A DNA stretch of 64,000 nt. It comes from Fusobacterium sp. (GTDB lineage: Bacteria; Fusobacteriota; Fusobacteriia; Fusobacteriales; Fusobacteriaceae). Under the pieces are notes generated by a model. That model did no database searches. It was not told where the DNA came from and was given only the letters and a program-made list of their open reading frames with translations. Both the position numbers and the translations under genes were made by a program. The DNA lies in assembly GCF_032477075.1 (NCBI RefSeq), contig NZ_JAWDXO010000009.1, forward strand, positions 1 to 64,000, read 5' to 3'. Below are positions 44,009 to 52,463 of the stretch, piece after piece; position 1 is the stretch's first letter, and the number at the start of each line of letters is the position of its first letter.

Positions 44009-44827
44009 ATGAAAACTTATGGACTTATAGGAGAGAAACTTGGACATTCTCTTTCGCCAGTTATTCATCAATATATATTTGAAAGATATAAAATAAAAGG
44101 ATATTATTCACTTTATGAGATAGAGAAAAAAAATGCTGAAAATATAATAGAAGGTATGAAAATAATGGGAATAGAAGGTGTAAATATAACTATTCCATAT
44201 AAAGAAACACTTCTTTCTAAAATAGATTTTTTATCTGAAGAAGGAGAAAAAATAGGAGCTATAAATGTTCTTAAAATAAAATCTGGAAAAAGTTATGGTT
44301 ATAACAGTGACTATTATGGATTTATAAGACTTTTAGAAAGAGGGGAGATAGAGGTAAAAAATAAGAGATGTGTCATACTTGGAACTGGTGGAGCAGCTAA
44401 ATCTGTAATAACAGCTCTTCACGACTTAGGAGCAGAAAGCATAACAGTAGTATCAAGAACTCTTTCAAGTAAACTTACTGATCTTTTAAGAATTTTTCCT
44501 TATATTAATCTGGCTGTCTATGAAAATTTTCTGGAAGGAGATGTCATAATAAATACAACACCTGTGGGAATGTATCCTAATGTTGAAATTTCCCCAGTAG
44601 ATGAGGAAGTTATAAAAAGATTTAGAACAGCAGTGGATATAATTTACAACCCTTTAAAAACAGAATTTTTAAAATTAGCTGAAAAAAATAAACTCCAATG
44701 TGCAGATGGACTGCATATGCTGATAGAGCAGGCAATAAAAGCACAGGAAATATGGCAGGAAACAAAATTTGATGATTCATTGGGAGAAGAACTTTATAGC
44801 TATTTAGCAGATAATTTTATAGGATAA
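44009..44827 (+). CDS. aroE: Shikimate dehydrogenase
   Basis: NADPH-dependent reduction of 3-dehydroshikimate. 272 residues. Substrate-site motifs: KLGHSLSPVIHQYIF (about 9-23), GVNITIPYKE with the catalytic Lys (about 62), and YNSDYYGF (about 98). NADP site: VILGTGGAAKSVITAL (about 122-137) and VVSRT. C-terminal GLHMLIEQAIKAQEIW fits. Its neighbour aroQ is also in the shikimate pathway. A catabolic quinate role is possible but not needed to explain the pair. Confidence 0.94.
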   Translation: MKTYGLIGEKLGHSLSPVIHQYIFERYKIKGYYSLYEIEKKNAENIIEGMKIMGIEGVNITIPYKETLLSKIDFLSEEGEKIGAINVLKIKSGKSYGYNSDYYGFIRLLERGEIEVKNKRCVILGTGGAAKSVITALHDLGAESITVVSRTLSSKLTDLLRIFPYINLAVYENFLEGDVIINTTPVGMYPNVEISPVDEEVIKRFRTAVDIIYNPLKTEFLKLAEKNKLQCADGLHMLIEQAIKAQEIWQETKFDDSLGEELYSYLADNFIG

Positions 44828-44841
44828 TAGGGAGAGATATA

Positions 44842-45279
44842 ATGAAAATAATGGTATTGAATGGACCTAATCTAAATTTTTTAGGCATAAGAGAAAAGAA
44901 TATATACGGGCAAGAGAATTATCAGAATGTATGTGAATATATTAAGGACAAATTCAATGGTTGTAATATTGAAATAAATATATTTCAAAGTAATATAGAG
45001 GGGGAAATGATAAATATACTTCAAAGAGCATATTCTGAAAAATATGATGGTATAGTTATAAATCCAGGAGCATATACACATACTTCAATAGCTCTTTATG
45101 ATGCTATAAAAAGTATAAATATTCCAACTGTAGAGATTCATCTTTCAAATATTCACCAAAGGGAAGAATTCAGACATAAATCATATACTGCCCCTGCATG
45201 TATAGGACAAATCTGTGGTTTTGGAAAAGAGGGATATATATTTGCTATTGAAGGATTAATCGCACATTTATCTAAATAA
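44842..45279 (+). CDS. aroQ: Type II 3-dehydroquinate dehydratase
   Basis: Dodecameric type II dehydroquinase of 145 residues. MVLNGPNLNFLGIRE (about 3-17) with the catalytic Tyr in IYGQENY (about 22), FQSNIEGEMI, INPGAYTHTSIALYDAI (about 74-90) and EIHLSNIHQREEFRHKS with the active-site His and Arg. It follows aroE by 14 bases with a GGGAGAG site. Confidence 0.96.
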   Translation: MKIMVLNGPNLNFLGIREKNIYGQENYQNVCEYIKDKFNGCNIEINIFQSNIEGEMINILQRAYSEKYDGIVINPGAYTHTSIALYDAIKSINIPTVEIHLSNIHQREEFRHKSYTAPACIGQICGFGKEGYIFAIEGLIAHLSK

Positions 45280-45352
45280 AAATTCCACAAATAAAAAAAA
45301 TATATAATTACAGCAGTGTAAATTAAACTTTTCTTTCTTTGTCACATTTACT

Positions 45353-45381
45353 TTGACAAAATTCAGTATATATGATATTCT
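45353..45381 (+). promoter_or_regulatory. Promoter of the purine operon
   Basis: TTGACA (45353-45358), 17 bases, TATTCT (45376-45381). The predicted start near 45388 lies just ahead of the riboswitch. Confidence 0.6.
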
Positions 45382-45400
45382 AAAAGTAAGGTAATAAAAG

Positions 45401-45465
45401 ACTCATATATACCTGTAATATGGACAGGAGTTTCTACGGCTAACCTTAAAATAGCTGCTATGGGT
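45401..45465 (+). promoter_or_regulatory. Purine riboswitch (guanine-type)
   Basis: P1 ACTCATA/TATGGGT (45401-45407, 45459-45465), P2 CCTGT/ACAGG with loop AATATGG, joining segment TTTCTAC, and P3 GGCTA/TAGCT with loop ACCTTAAAA are the standard layout. The specificity position just before TATG is C, which pairs with guanine or hypoxanthine rather than adenine. The base before it is G, where A is usual. Location ahead of fhs and the purine genes supports feedback control. Confidence 0.88.
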
Positions 45466-45576
45466 GAAGTAAGCATAGTTAATCTTTGTTTTTTGATTTT
45501 TTGAAAAAAAGATTTACTTCATCTAAAATAATATTTGAAATGAAGTGGCAAAAGCAATTTAAAGGAGGATTATACT

Positions 45577-45660
45577 ATGTTATCTCATAAAAGAATAAAA
45601 AAGAAAATAGGACAGAATAAAAATATAGTAAATCAACCTAAGAATAAAACAAAGGTCTAA
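45577..45660 (+). CDS. Putative 27-residue basic leader peptide
   Basis: An ATG with an excellent AAAGGAGG site (45561-45568) starts a 27-codon frame beginning MLSHKRIKKKIGQNKN, with nine lysines and one arginine. Its TAA stop (45658-45660) lies inside the left arm of the terminator before fhs. It lies between the purine riboswitch and the operon. A ribosome ending there would cover the arm and favour read-through, so the frame may be a regulatory leader rather than a functional peptide. Too short to judge by homology. Confidence 0.5.
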   Translation: MLSHKRIKKKIGQNKNIVNQPKNKTKV

Positions 45661-45701
45661 GTGTGCACTTAACGGAATGAGTGTGTACTTAGGCCTTTTT
45701 A
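45652..45701 (+). terminator. Leader terminator before fhs
   Basis: An 18-bp stem with G-U pairs: AAGGTCTAAGTGTGCACT (45652-45669) with AGTGTGTACTTAGGCCTT (45680-45697), ten-base loop, then TTTTT. It overlaps the leader ORF stop codon. Confidence 0.85.
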
Positions 45702-45734
45702 ATTATTTATATAAAATTTCAAGGGAGGAAATTT

Positions 45735-47399
45735 GTGAAAACGGATATTCAAATTGCACAGGAAGCTAAAATAGTCAACATTAAGGAAATCGCTAAAAAA
45801 ATAGGACTTGATGAAGACAGCATCGAACAATATGGGAAATACAAGGCTAAAGTAGATTTGAAAGTACTTAAAAACCTAGAGAGTAAAAAAGATGGAAAAC
45901 TGGTACTAGTTACAGCTATCACACCTACTCCTGCTGGAGAGGGGAAATCAACTGTTACAGTTGGACTTACACAGGCACTTAATAAACTTGGAAAATCATC
46001 TATAGCAGCTCTTAGAGAACCATCATTGGGGCCAGTTTTCGGAATGAAAGGAGGAGCTACTGGAGGAGGTTATTCACAGGTTATACCTATGGAAGATATA
46101 AATTTACATTTTACAGGAGATCTTCATGCTATTGGAGTTGCTCATAATCTTATAGCAGCCTGTATAGATAATCATATCAATTCTGGAAATGCTCTTGATA
46201 TAGATCTTACAAAAATAACTTGGAAAAGAGTTCTGGATATGAATGACAGAGCACTTAGAAATATAGTGATAGGACTTGGAGGAAAGGCCAATGGAATTCC
46301 TAGAGAAAGTTCTTTTCAAATTACTGTTGCATCTGAAATAATGGCAGCATTATGTCTGGCTACATCACTTTCAGATCTTAAAGATAAAATAAAAAGTATG
46401 GTATTTGGATATGCAAGAGATGGAAGAGCTCTTAAAGTAGGAGAACTAAAAATAGAAGGAGCTATTACAGCACTTCTTAAAGAAGCAATTAAACCAAATC
46501 TTGTACAGACATTAGAAAATACACCAGTATTTATTCATGGAGGACCTTTTGCAAATATAGCTCATGGATGCAATTCTATACTGGCTACTAAACTTGCACT
46601 TAAACTTTCTGATTATACAATAACAGAAGCTGGGTTTGCTGCTGATCTTGGAGCAGAAAAATTCTTAGATATAAAATGCAGAAAAGGTGGACTTACTCCT
46701 AACTGTGTGGTTGTAGTAGCAACAGTAAGAGCTTTGAAGCATCATGGTGGAGCTAAAGAACTTTCTGAAGAAAATCTTGAAGCATTAGAAAAGGGAATAG
46801 CTAACTTAGATAAACATATAGAAAATATGAAAAAGTATAAATTACCAGTAGTAGTAGCCATCAACAGATTTGTAAGTGATACTGAGAAAGAGCTTGAATT
46901 TGTTGATAAACATTGTAGAGAGTATGGAGTACCAGTAGCTCTTTGCGAAGTATGGGCCAAAGGAGGAGAAGGAGGAATTGCTCTTGCTGAAGAAGTACTT
47001 GCTCAACTGGAAAAAGGAACAGATAACTATACTCCATTATATGATTTAGATATAAGTATAAAAGAAAAAATAGAAAAAATAGCAAAAGAAATATATGGAG
47101 CAGATGGAGTGGAATTTGCTGGAACTGCTAAGAAAATGCTTAAGATTATAGATGAACTAGGATATGGAAAACTTCCAGTATGTATGTCAAAAACTCAAAA
47201 ATCATTGTCAGATAATGCAGCACTTTTAGGAAGACCTACAGGATTTACAGTGTCTGTAAAAGAATTGAGAATATCAGCTGGAGCAGGATTTATAGTGGCC
47301 ATGGCTGGAGATATAATAGATATGCCTGGACTTCCTAAAAAACCGGCAGCAGAGTCTATAGACATTGATGAAAATGGAAAAATTGATGGATTATTCTAG
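45735..47399 (+). CDS. fhs: Formate-tetrahydrofolate ligase
   Basis: ATP-dependent synthesis of 10-formyl-THF from formate and THF. 554 residues, homotetrameric family. P-loop TPTPAGEGKSTVTVGL (about 63-78), REPSLGPVFGMKGGATGGGY (about 94-113), FTGDLHAI, and VTVRALKxHGG-like VATVRALKHHGGAKEL (about 325-340). GTG start after GGGAGG. As first gene of the purine operon it supplies the formyl donor for PurN and PurH, a sensible grouping in an anaerobe that makes formate from pyruvate. Confidence 0.97.
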   Translation: MKTDIQIAQEAKIVNIKEIAKKIGLDEDSIEQYGKYKAKVDLKVLKNLESKKDGKLVLVTAITPTPAGEGKSTVTVGLTQALNKLGKSSIAALREPSLGPVFGMKGGATGGGYSQVIPMEDINLHFTGDLHAIGVAHNLIAACIDNHINSGNALDIDLTKITWKRVLDMNDRALRNIVIGLGGKANGIPRESSFQITVASEIMAALCLATSLSDLKDKIKSMVFGYARDGRALKVGELKIEGAITALLKEAIKPNLVQTLENTPVFIHGGPFANIAHGCNSILATKLALKLSDYTITEAGFAADLGAEKFLDIKCRKGGLTPNCVVVVATVRALKHHGGAKELSEENLEALEKGIANLDKHIENMKKYKLPVVVAINRFVSDTEKELEFVDKHCREYGVPVALCEVWAKGGEGGIALAEEVLAQLEKGTDNYTPLYDLDISIKEKIEKIAKEIYGADGVEFAGTAKKMLKIIDELGYGKLPVCMSKTQKSLSDNAALLGRPTGFTVSVKELRISAGAGFIVAMAGDIIDMPGLPKKPAAESIDIDENGKIDGLF

Positions 47400-47451
47400 T
47401 TTGATTGAAAGCAAAGAGATTAATTATTAAAATATAATTGCAGGGGGCACG

Positions 47452-50400
47452 ATGAATTATCGTATTTATGTTGAAAAGAAAACCGGATTTGATTTAGAAG
47501 CTAAGAGATTAGAAAATGAATTAAAGGAAAGTTTTCAAGATTTAAAACTTTCAAAAGTAAGGCTTCTTAATTGCTATGATGTGTTTGATATCGAATCTGC
47601 TGAATTAGCAGAAGCAGAAAAACTTATATTTTCAGAAATAGTTACTGATACTGTAACTGAAACTCTTGATACTAAAGGAGCTAGATATTTTGCAGTAGAA
47701 TTTCTTCCAGGACAGTTCGATCAGAGAGCAGATTCAGCTATGCAGTGTTTAAATCTGATATCTGATAAAAATCAAAATGTTTCTGTCACAAGTGGAAAAG
47801 TTATTATTCTTGAAGGAGAGATAACAGAGGCAGATATAGAAAAAGTTAAAAAATATTATATCAACCCAGTTGAAATGAGAGAGAAAGATCTTACTAAATT
47901 AGAGACAGAAGAGGGAGAAAGGGCACAGGATGTTCCTGTTTTTACTGGCTTTATAAATTACAGCATAGATGAATTAAAAACTTTTAAAGAGGAATTAGGA
48001 CTAGCTATGACATTGGCAGATGTGGCTTTTGTTCAGGAGTATTTTAAAAATACAGAAAAAAGAGATCCTACTGAAACTGAAATAAAAGTATTGGATACTT
48101 ACTGGTCAGATCACTGCAGACATACTACATTTGAAACAAAAATTAAGAATATAGTATTTCCAAAATCTTCTTTTGGAGATACACTTCAGAAAGTTTTTGA
48201 TGAATACTTAAAAGCAAGAGAATTTGTACATGGAGAAAGAATTGAAAAGAAATATATTTCTCTTATGGATATGGCAACTATATGTGGAAAAGAAATGAGA
48301 AAAAGCGGGAAACTTGATGATTTGGAAGTGTCTGATGAAATCAATGCCTGCTCTGTATATATAGATGTAGATGTAGATGGAAAAATGGAAAAATGGCTTC
48401 TTATGTTTAAGAATGAAACTCATAACCATCCTACAGAAATTGAACCATTTGGAGGAGCTTCTACTTGTCTGGGAGGAGCTATAAGAGACCCATTATCAGG
48501 AAGATCATATGTTTATCAGGCAATAAGAGTAACTGGTTCTGGTAATCCATTGGAAAAACTGGAAGATACACTTCCTGGAAAACTTCCTCAAAAGAAAATA
48601 ACTACTGGGGCTGCAAGTGGATATGCAGCATATGGGAACCAGATTGGACTTACAACTGGACACGTATGTGAAATATATCACGATGGATATAAAGCAAAAA
48701 GAATGGAAGTAGGAGCAGTAGTTGGTGCTGTACCTGCTGACTGGATAAGAAGAGAGAATGCTTCTAAAGGGGATATAGTAATTCTTTTAGGAGGAAAAAC
48801 TGGAAGAGATGGATGTGGAGGAGCGACTGGTTCATCTAAGGAGCATACAGGAGATTCATTGAGATTATGTGGTGCAGAAGTTCAAAAAGGAAATGCACCA
48901 GAAGAAAGAAAAATTCAAAGATTATTCAGAAATCCAGAAGTTACTAAACTTATAAAAAAATGTAATGACTTTGGTGCTGGAGGAGTATCAGTAGCTATTG
49001 GAGAATTAGCTCCAGGTCTTGATATAAATCTTGATGTAGTTCCTACTAAATATGTTGGACTTAGTGGTACTGAACTTGCTATATCTGAATCACAAGAGAG
49101 AATGGCAGTAGTAATTGAAGCTAAAGATAAAGAAAAATTTATGGAGCTTGCAGGAAAAGAAAATCTTTTAGCAACAGAAGTTGCAGCAGTAACTGATGAC
49201 AACAGACTTGTTCTTAACTTTAAAGGTAAAAAGATAGTAGATATCTCAAGAGAATTCCTTGATACTAATGGAGTTACTCAGGAAACTACTGTAGAAGTTG
49301 AAGATATAAAAGAGGATACTCCATTGAATGAAGTTAAATTTGAAGGAACAGATATTAAAGAAAAATGGCTGAATATGCTATCTTCTTTAAATGTAGCTTC
49401 TCAAAAAGGACTTATGGAAATATTTGATGCTACAATTGGAGCTACAACTGTACTTATGCCTTTCGGAGGAAAATATCAAATGACGCCTACTGATGTAAGT
49501 GTGCAGAAAATACCTCTGTTAAAAGGTGAAACTGATACAGCATCTGCTATTACTTGGGGATATGACCCAGTGCTTTCATCTTGGTCGCAATTCCATGGAG
49601 GAGCTTATGCAGTAGTAGAATCTCTTGCTAAATTAGTTGCAGCAGGAGCAGATTATAAGACTGTAAGACTTTCATTCCAGGAATATTTCCAAAAACTTGG
49701 ACAGAATCCAATGAACTGGGGAAAACCATTCTCAGCATTATTAGGAACAATAGAAGCTCAAAGAAAATTTGGTATTCCAGCTATTGGTGGAAAAGACTCA
49801 ATGAGCGGAACATTTAATGATATTCATGTACCACCTACGCTTATCTCTTTTGCAGTAACTCCTGTAAAAGCAAGTGTTGTTATATCACCTGAATTTAAAG
49901 CTGCTGGAAATAAAATATATTTAGTAAAACATCATATGCTTGACAGCTATATGCCAAATATAGAAGAACTTAAAGAAAACTTTGAGTTTGTATATGAAAA
50001 TATTAAAAATGGAACTATTCTTTCAGCAATGACTCTAAAAAGAGGAGGAATAGCTGAAGCTGTAAGCAAAATGACTCTGGGAAACAGAGTAGGAGCTAAG
50101 ATAGCTGACCTTGGAGATGAATTGTTTAAATTAGGATATGGAATATTTGTGGTAGAAACTTCTAAAGAGCTTACAGGTAAAAATGTAGAACTGTTGGGAG
50201 AAACAATAAAAGAATACAAGATTGTAGTTGGAGAAACAGAAATATGTATGACTGAAGGAGAAAAGGTATGGCTGGATAAACTATTCCCAGTATTCCCTCA
50301 CAAGACAATAGAAAAAGTAGAAAACCACATCTGGACACCATATGAGAAGAAAGAAATAATAGTATGTAAAAATAAAATTGCTAAACCAAGAGTATTAGTG

Positions 50401-51177
50401 CCAGCATTCCCAGGAACTAACTGTGAATATGATTCAGCTAGAGTGTTTGAAAAAGCTGGAGCAGAGGCTAATATACTTTTATTCAGAAATATAACTCAGG
50501 ATTATATCAATGATTCAATAGAAAAAATGGTAAAAGAAATAAATAATTCACAAATACTTATGTTCCCAGGAGGATTCAGTTCTGGAGATGAGCCAGATGG
50601 ATCAGGAAAATTTATTGCAACTGTCCTTACAAATCCTGAGGTAGCAGAAGCAATAGCTAAATTCCTTGAAAGAGATGGATTGATACTAGGTATTTGTAAT
50701 GGATTCCAAGCTCTTGTAAAATCAGGACTTCTGCCATATGGAGAAATTGGAAAAGTTACAGAAAATTCACCTACTCTTACATTTAATAAAATAGGCAGAC
50801 ATGTTTCTCAAATAGTAAAAACAAAAGTTACTTCAAATAAATCACCATGGCTGGCAGGAATTGAAACAGGAGAGGAATTTGAAATAGCCGTATCACATGG
50901 AGAAGGAAGATTCTTTGCTAATGATGAAGTTATCAAGAAACTATTTGAAAATGGACAGGTAGCTACTCAGTATGTAAATCTTGAAGGAATTCCTACTAAT
51001 GAATTCAGATTCAATCCTAATGCTTCTACATGTGCTATTGAGGGGATAACTTCAATAGATGGTAAGGTATTTGGTAAAATGGGACACTCTGAAAGAGCAG
51101 GTAAAAACATTTTCAAAAATATCACTGGAAACAAAGAGCAAAAAATATTTGAAAATGGAGTTAAATACTTTAAATAA
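47452..51177 (+). CDS. purL: Phosphoribosylformylglycinamidine synthase, single-chain
   Basis: 1241-residue large-type PurL fusing the synthetase and the glutaminase (PurQ) parts. Synthetase: TYWSDHCRHTTFETKI (about 216-231), FKNETHNHPTEIEPFGGAST and GGGSSSGATG-like DGCGGATGSSKEHTGDS. C-terminal glutamine amidotransferase: VPAFPGTNCEYDSARVFEKA, nucleophile Cys in GICNGFQAL (about 1082) and HGEGRF near the end for His/Glu. It transfers the amide of glutamine to FGAR in an ATP-dependent step. No separate purS or purQ is present, which is consistent. GGGGG precedes the ATG. Confidence 0.97.
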   Translation: MNYRIYVEKKTGFDLEAKRLENELKESFQDLKLSKVRLLNCYDVFDIESAELAEAEKLIFSEIVTDTVTETLDTKGARYFAVEFLPGQFDQRADSAMQCLNLISDKNQNVSVTSGKVIILEGEITEADIEKVKKYYINPVEMREKDLTKLETEEGERAQDVPVFTGFINYSIDELKTFKEELGLAMTLADVAFVQEYFKNTEKRDPTETEIKVLDTYWSDHCRHTTFETKIKNIVFPKSSFGDTLQKVFDEYLKAREFVHGERIEKKYISLMDMATICGKEMRKSGKLDDLEVSDEINACSVYIDVDVDGKMEKWLLMFKNETHNHPTEIEPFGGASTCLGGAIRDPLSGRSYVYQAIRVTGSGNPLEKLEDTLPGKLPQKKITTGAASGYAAYGNQIGLTTGHVCEIYHDGYKAKRMEVGAVVGAVPADWIRRENASKGDIVILLGGKTGRDGCGGATGSSKEHTGDSLRLCGAEVQKGNAPEERKIQRLFRNPEVTKLIKKCNDFGAGGVSVAIGELAPGLDINLDVVPTKYVGLSGTELAISESQERMAVVIEAKDKEKFMELAGKENLLATEVAAVTDDNRLVLNFKGKKIVDISREFLDTNGVTQETTVEVEDIKEDTPLNEVKFEGTDIKEKWLNMLSSLNVASQKGLMEIFDATIGATTVLMPFGGKYQMTPTDVSVQKIPLLKGETDTASAITWGYDPVLSSWSQFHGGAYAVVESLAKLVAAGADYKTVRLSFQEYFQKLGQNPMNWGKPFSALLGTIEAQRKFGIPAIGGKDSMSGTFNDIHVPPTLISFAVTPVKASVVISPEFKAAGNKIYLVKHHMLDSYMPNIEELKENFEFVYENIKNGTILSAMTLKRGGIAEAVSKMTLGNRVGAKIADLGDELFKLGYGIFVVETSKELTGKNVELLGETIKEYKIVVGETEICMTEGEKVWLDKLFPVFPHKTIEKVENHIWTPYEKKEIIVCKNKIAKPRVLVPAFPGTNCEYDSARVFEKAGAEANILLFRNITQDYINDSIEKMVKEINNSQILMFPGGFSSGDEPDGSGKFIATVLTNPEVAEAIAKFLERDGLILGICNGFQALVKSGLLPYGEIGKVTENSPTLTFNKIGRHVSQIVKTKVTSNKSPWLAGIETGEEFEIAVSHGEGRFFANDEVIKKLFENGQVATQYVNLEGIPTNEFRFNPNASTCAIEGITSIDGKVFGKMGHSERAGKNIFKNITGNKEQKIFENGVKYFK

Positions 51178-51204
51178 TAGATATTCTCAGGAGGATAGTA
51201 AAAA

Positions 51205-51684
51205 ATGAAAGTTGCCATAATATTTGGTAGTAAATCAGACACAGATAAAATGAAGGGAGCAGCTAACTGCTTAAAAGAGTTTGGAATTGAGTATTCTGCT
51301 CATGTTCTTTCTGCTCATAGAGTACCAGAAAAATTAGAAGAGACACTGGAAAAACTGGAAAAAGATGGATATGAAGTAATAATAGCAGGAGCTGGGCTGG
51401 CTGCCCATCTTCCTGGAGTAATAGCTTCTAAAACTGTACTTCCTGTAATAGGAGTACCAATTGAAGCTGCTTTTAATGGAATGGATGCACTTCTTTCAAT
51501 AGTACAGATGCCTAAATCTATTCCAGTGGCAACAGTTGGAGTTAATAACTCATATAATGCTGGAATGCTTGCAGTACAAATGCTTTCTTTAAAGTGTCCT
51601 GAATTAAAGGAAAAACTTGTAAAATTCAGAAAGGATATGAAAGCAAAATTTATAGCTGACAATGAAACTGGGGTAGAACTATAA
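51205..51684 (+). CDS. purE: N5-carboxyaminoimidazole ribonucleotide mutase
   Basis: 159-residue PurE. IIFGSKSDTDKMKGAANCL (about 4-22), SAHVLSAHRVPEKL (about 31-44), AGAGLAAHLPGVIAS (about 64-78) and IVQMPKSIPVATVGVN. Some sequence features, including GAGLAAHLPG, fit either the class I mutase or the class II AIR carboxylase. No purK gene is next to it, so direct CO2 use (class II) cannot be excluded. SD AGGAGG. Confidence 0.95.
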   Translation: MKVAIIFGSKSDTDKMKGAANCLKEFGIEYSAHVLSAHRVPEKLEETLEKLEKDGYEVIIAGAGLAAHLPGVIASKTVLPVIGVPIEAAFNGMDALLSIVQMPKSIPVATVGVNNSYNAGMLAVQMLSLKCPELKEKLVKFRKDMKAKFIADNETGVEL

Positions 51685-51746
51685 AATAACTTAATCAAAA
51701 ATTTTTAAATTTTTATACATTAATTATTTCTAGGAGGAAAAAAGAA

Positions 51747-52463
51747 ATGTCTGCACAAAAAAAAGAATTTATTTATGAAGGAAAAGCTAAACAAGTATAC
51801 TCAACTGATGATGAAAATCTGGTTATTATTCATTACAAAGATGATGCAACAGCAGGAAATGGAGCTAAAAAAGGAACTATAGAAAATAAAGGAATAATGA
51901 ATAATAAAATAACTGCTATGTTATTTGAAATGCTTGAAAAAAATGGAATTAAAACACATTTAGTAGAAGTACTTAATGACAGAGATCAGCTTTGTCAAAA
52001 AGTAAAAATATTTCCTTTGGAAGTAATAGTGAGAAATGTTATAGCAGGGTCAATGGCTAAAAGAGTGGGGGTAGAAGAAGGAACTAAGCCTGTAAATACT
52101 ATATTTGAAATATGCTACAAAAATGATGCTTATGGAGATCCACTAATTAATGATCACCATGCAGTTGCATTGGGACTTGCTACTTATGAAGAATTAGCTG
52201 AAATCTATAGAATAACTGGACAAATCAATGATCTGTTAAAAAATTCTTTTGATAAAATAGGAATTACTTTAGTTGACTTCAAAATAGAATTTGGTAAAAA
52301 CAGCAAAGGGGAAATTCTTCTTGCTGATGAAATCACTCCAGATACTTGCAGATTATGGGATAAAGAAACTGGTATGAAATTGGATAAAGACAGATTCAGA
52401 AGAGATTTAGGTGGAATTGAAGAAGCATATATAGAAGTCTTAAAAAGATTGGGGGCTGAATAA
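51747..52463 (+). CDS. purC: SAICAR synthetase
   Basis: Ligates aspartate to CAIR with ATP. 238 residues: IYEGKAKQVYST (about 9-20), HYKDDATAGNGAKKG, FPLEVIVRNVIAGS (about 91-104), DEITPDTCRLWD (about 192-203) and a final RDLGGIEEAYIEVL. Its TAA overlaps the purF ATG by one base, indicating coupling. SD AGGAGG. Confidence 0.97.
   Translation: MSAQKKEFIYEGKAKQVYSTDDENLVIIHYKDDATAGNGAKKGTIENKGIMNNKITAMLFEMLEKNGIKTHLVEVLNDRDQLCQKVKIFPLEVIVRNVIAGSMAKRVGVEEGTKPVNTIFEICYKNDAYGDPLINDHHAVALGLATYEELAEIYRITGQINDLLKNSFDKIGITLVDFKIEFGKNSKGEILLADEITPDTCRLWDKETGMKLDKDRFRRDLGGIEEAYIEVLKRLGAE

Noticed and set aside
44009..45279. Quinate/shikimate catabolic pair linked to the glucarate operon
   Set aside because: aroE and aroQ have their own promoter after a terminator and look like normal biosynthetic enzymes.
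45401..45465. Adenine riboswitch
   Set aside because: The base before TATG in the J3/1 strand is C, not U, so the ligand should be guanine-like.
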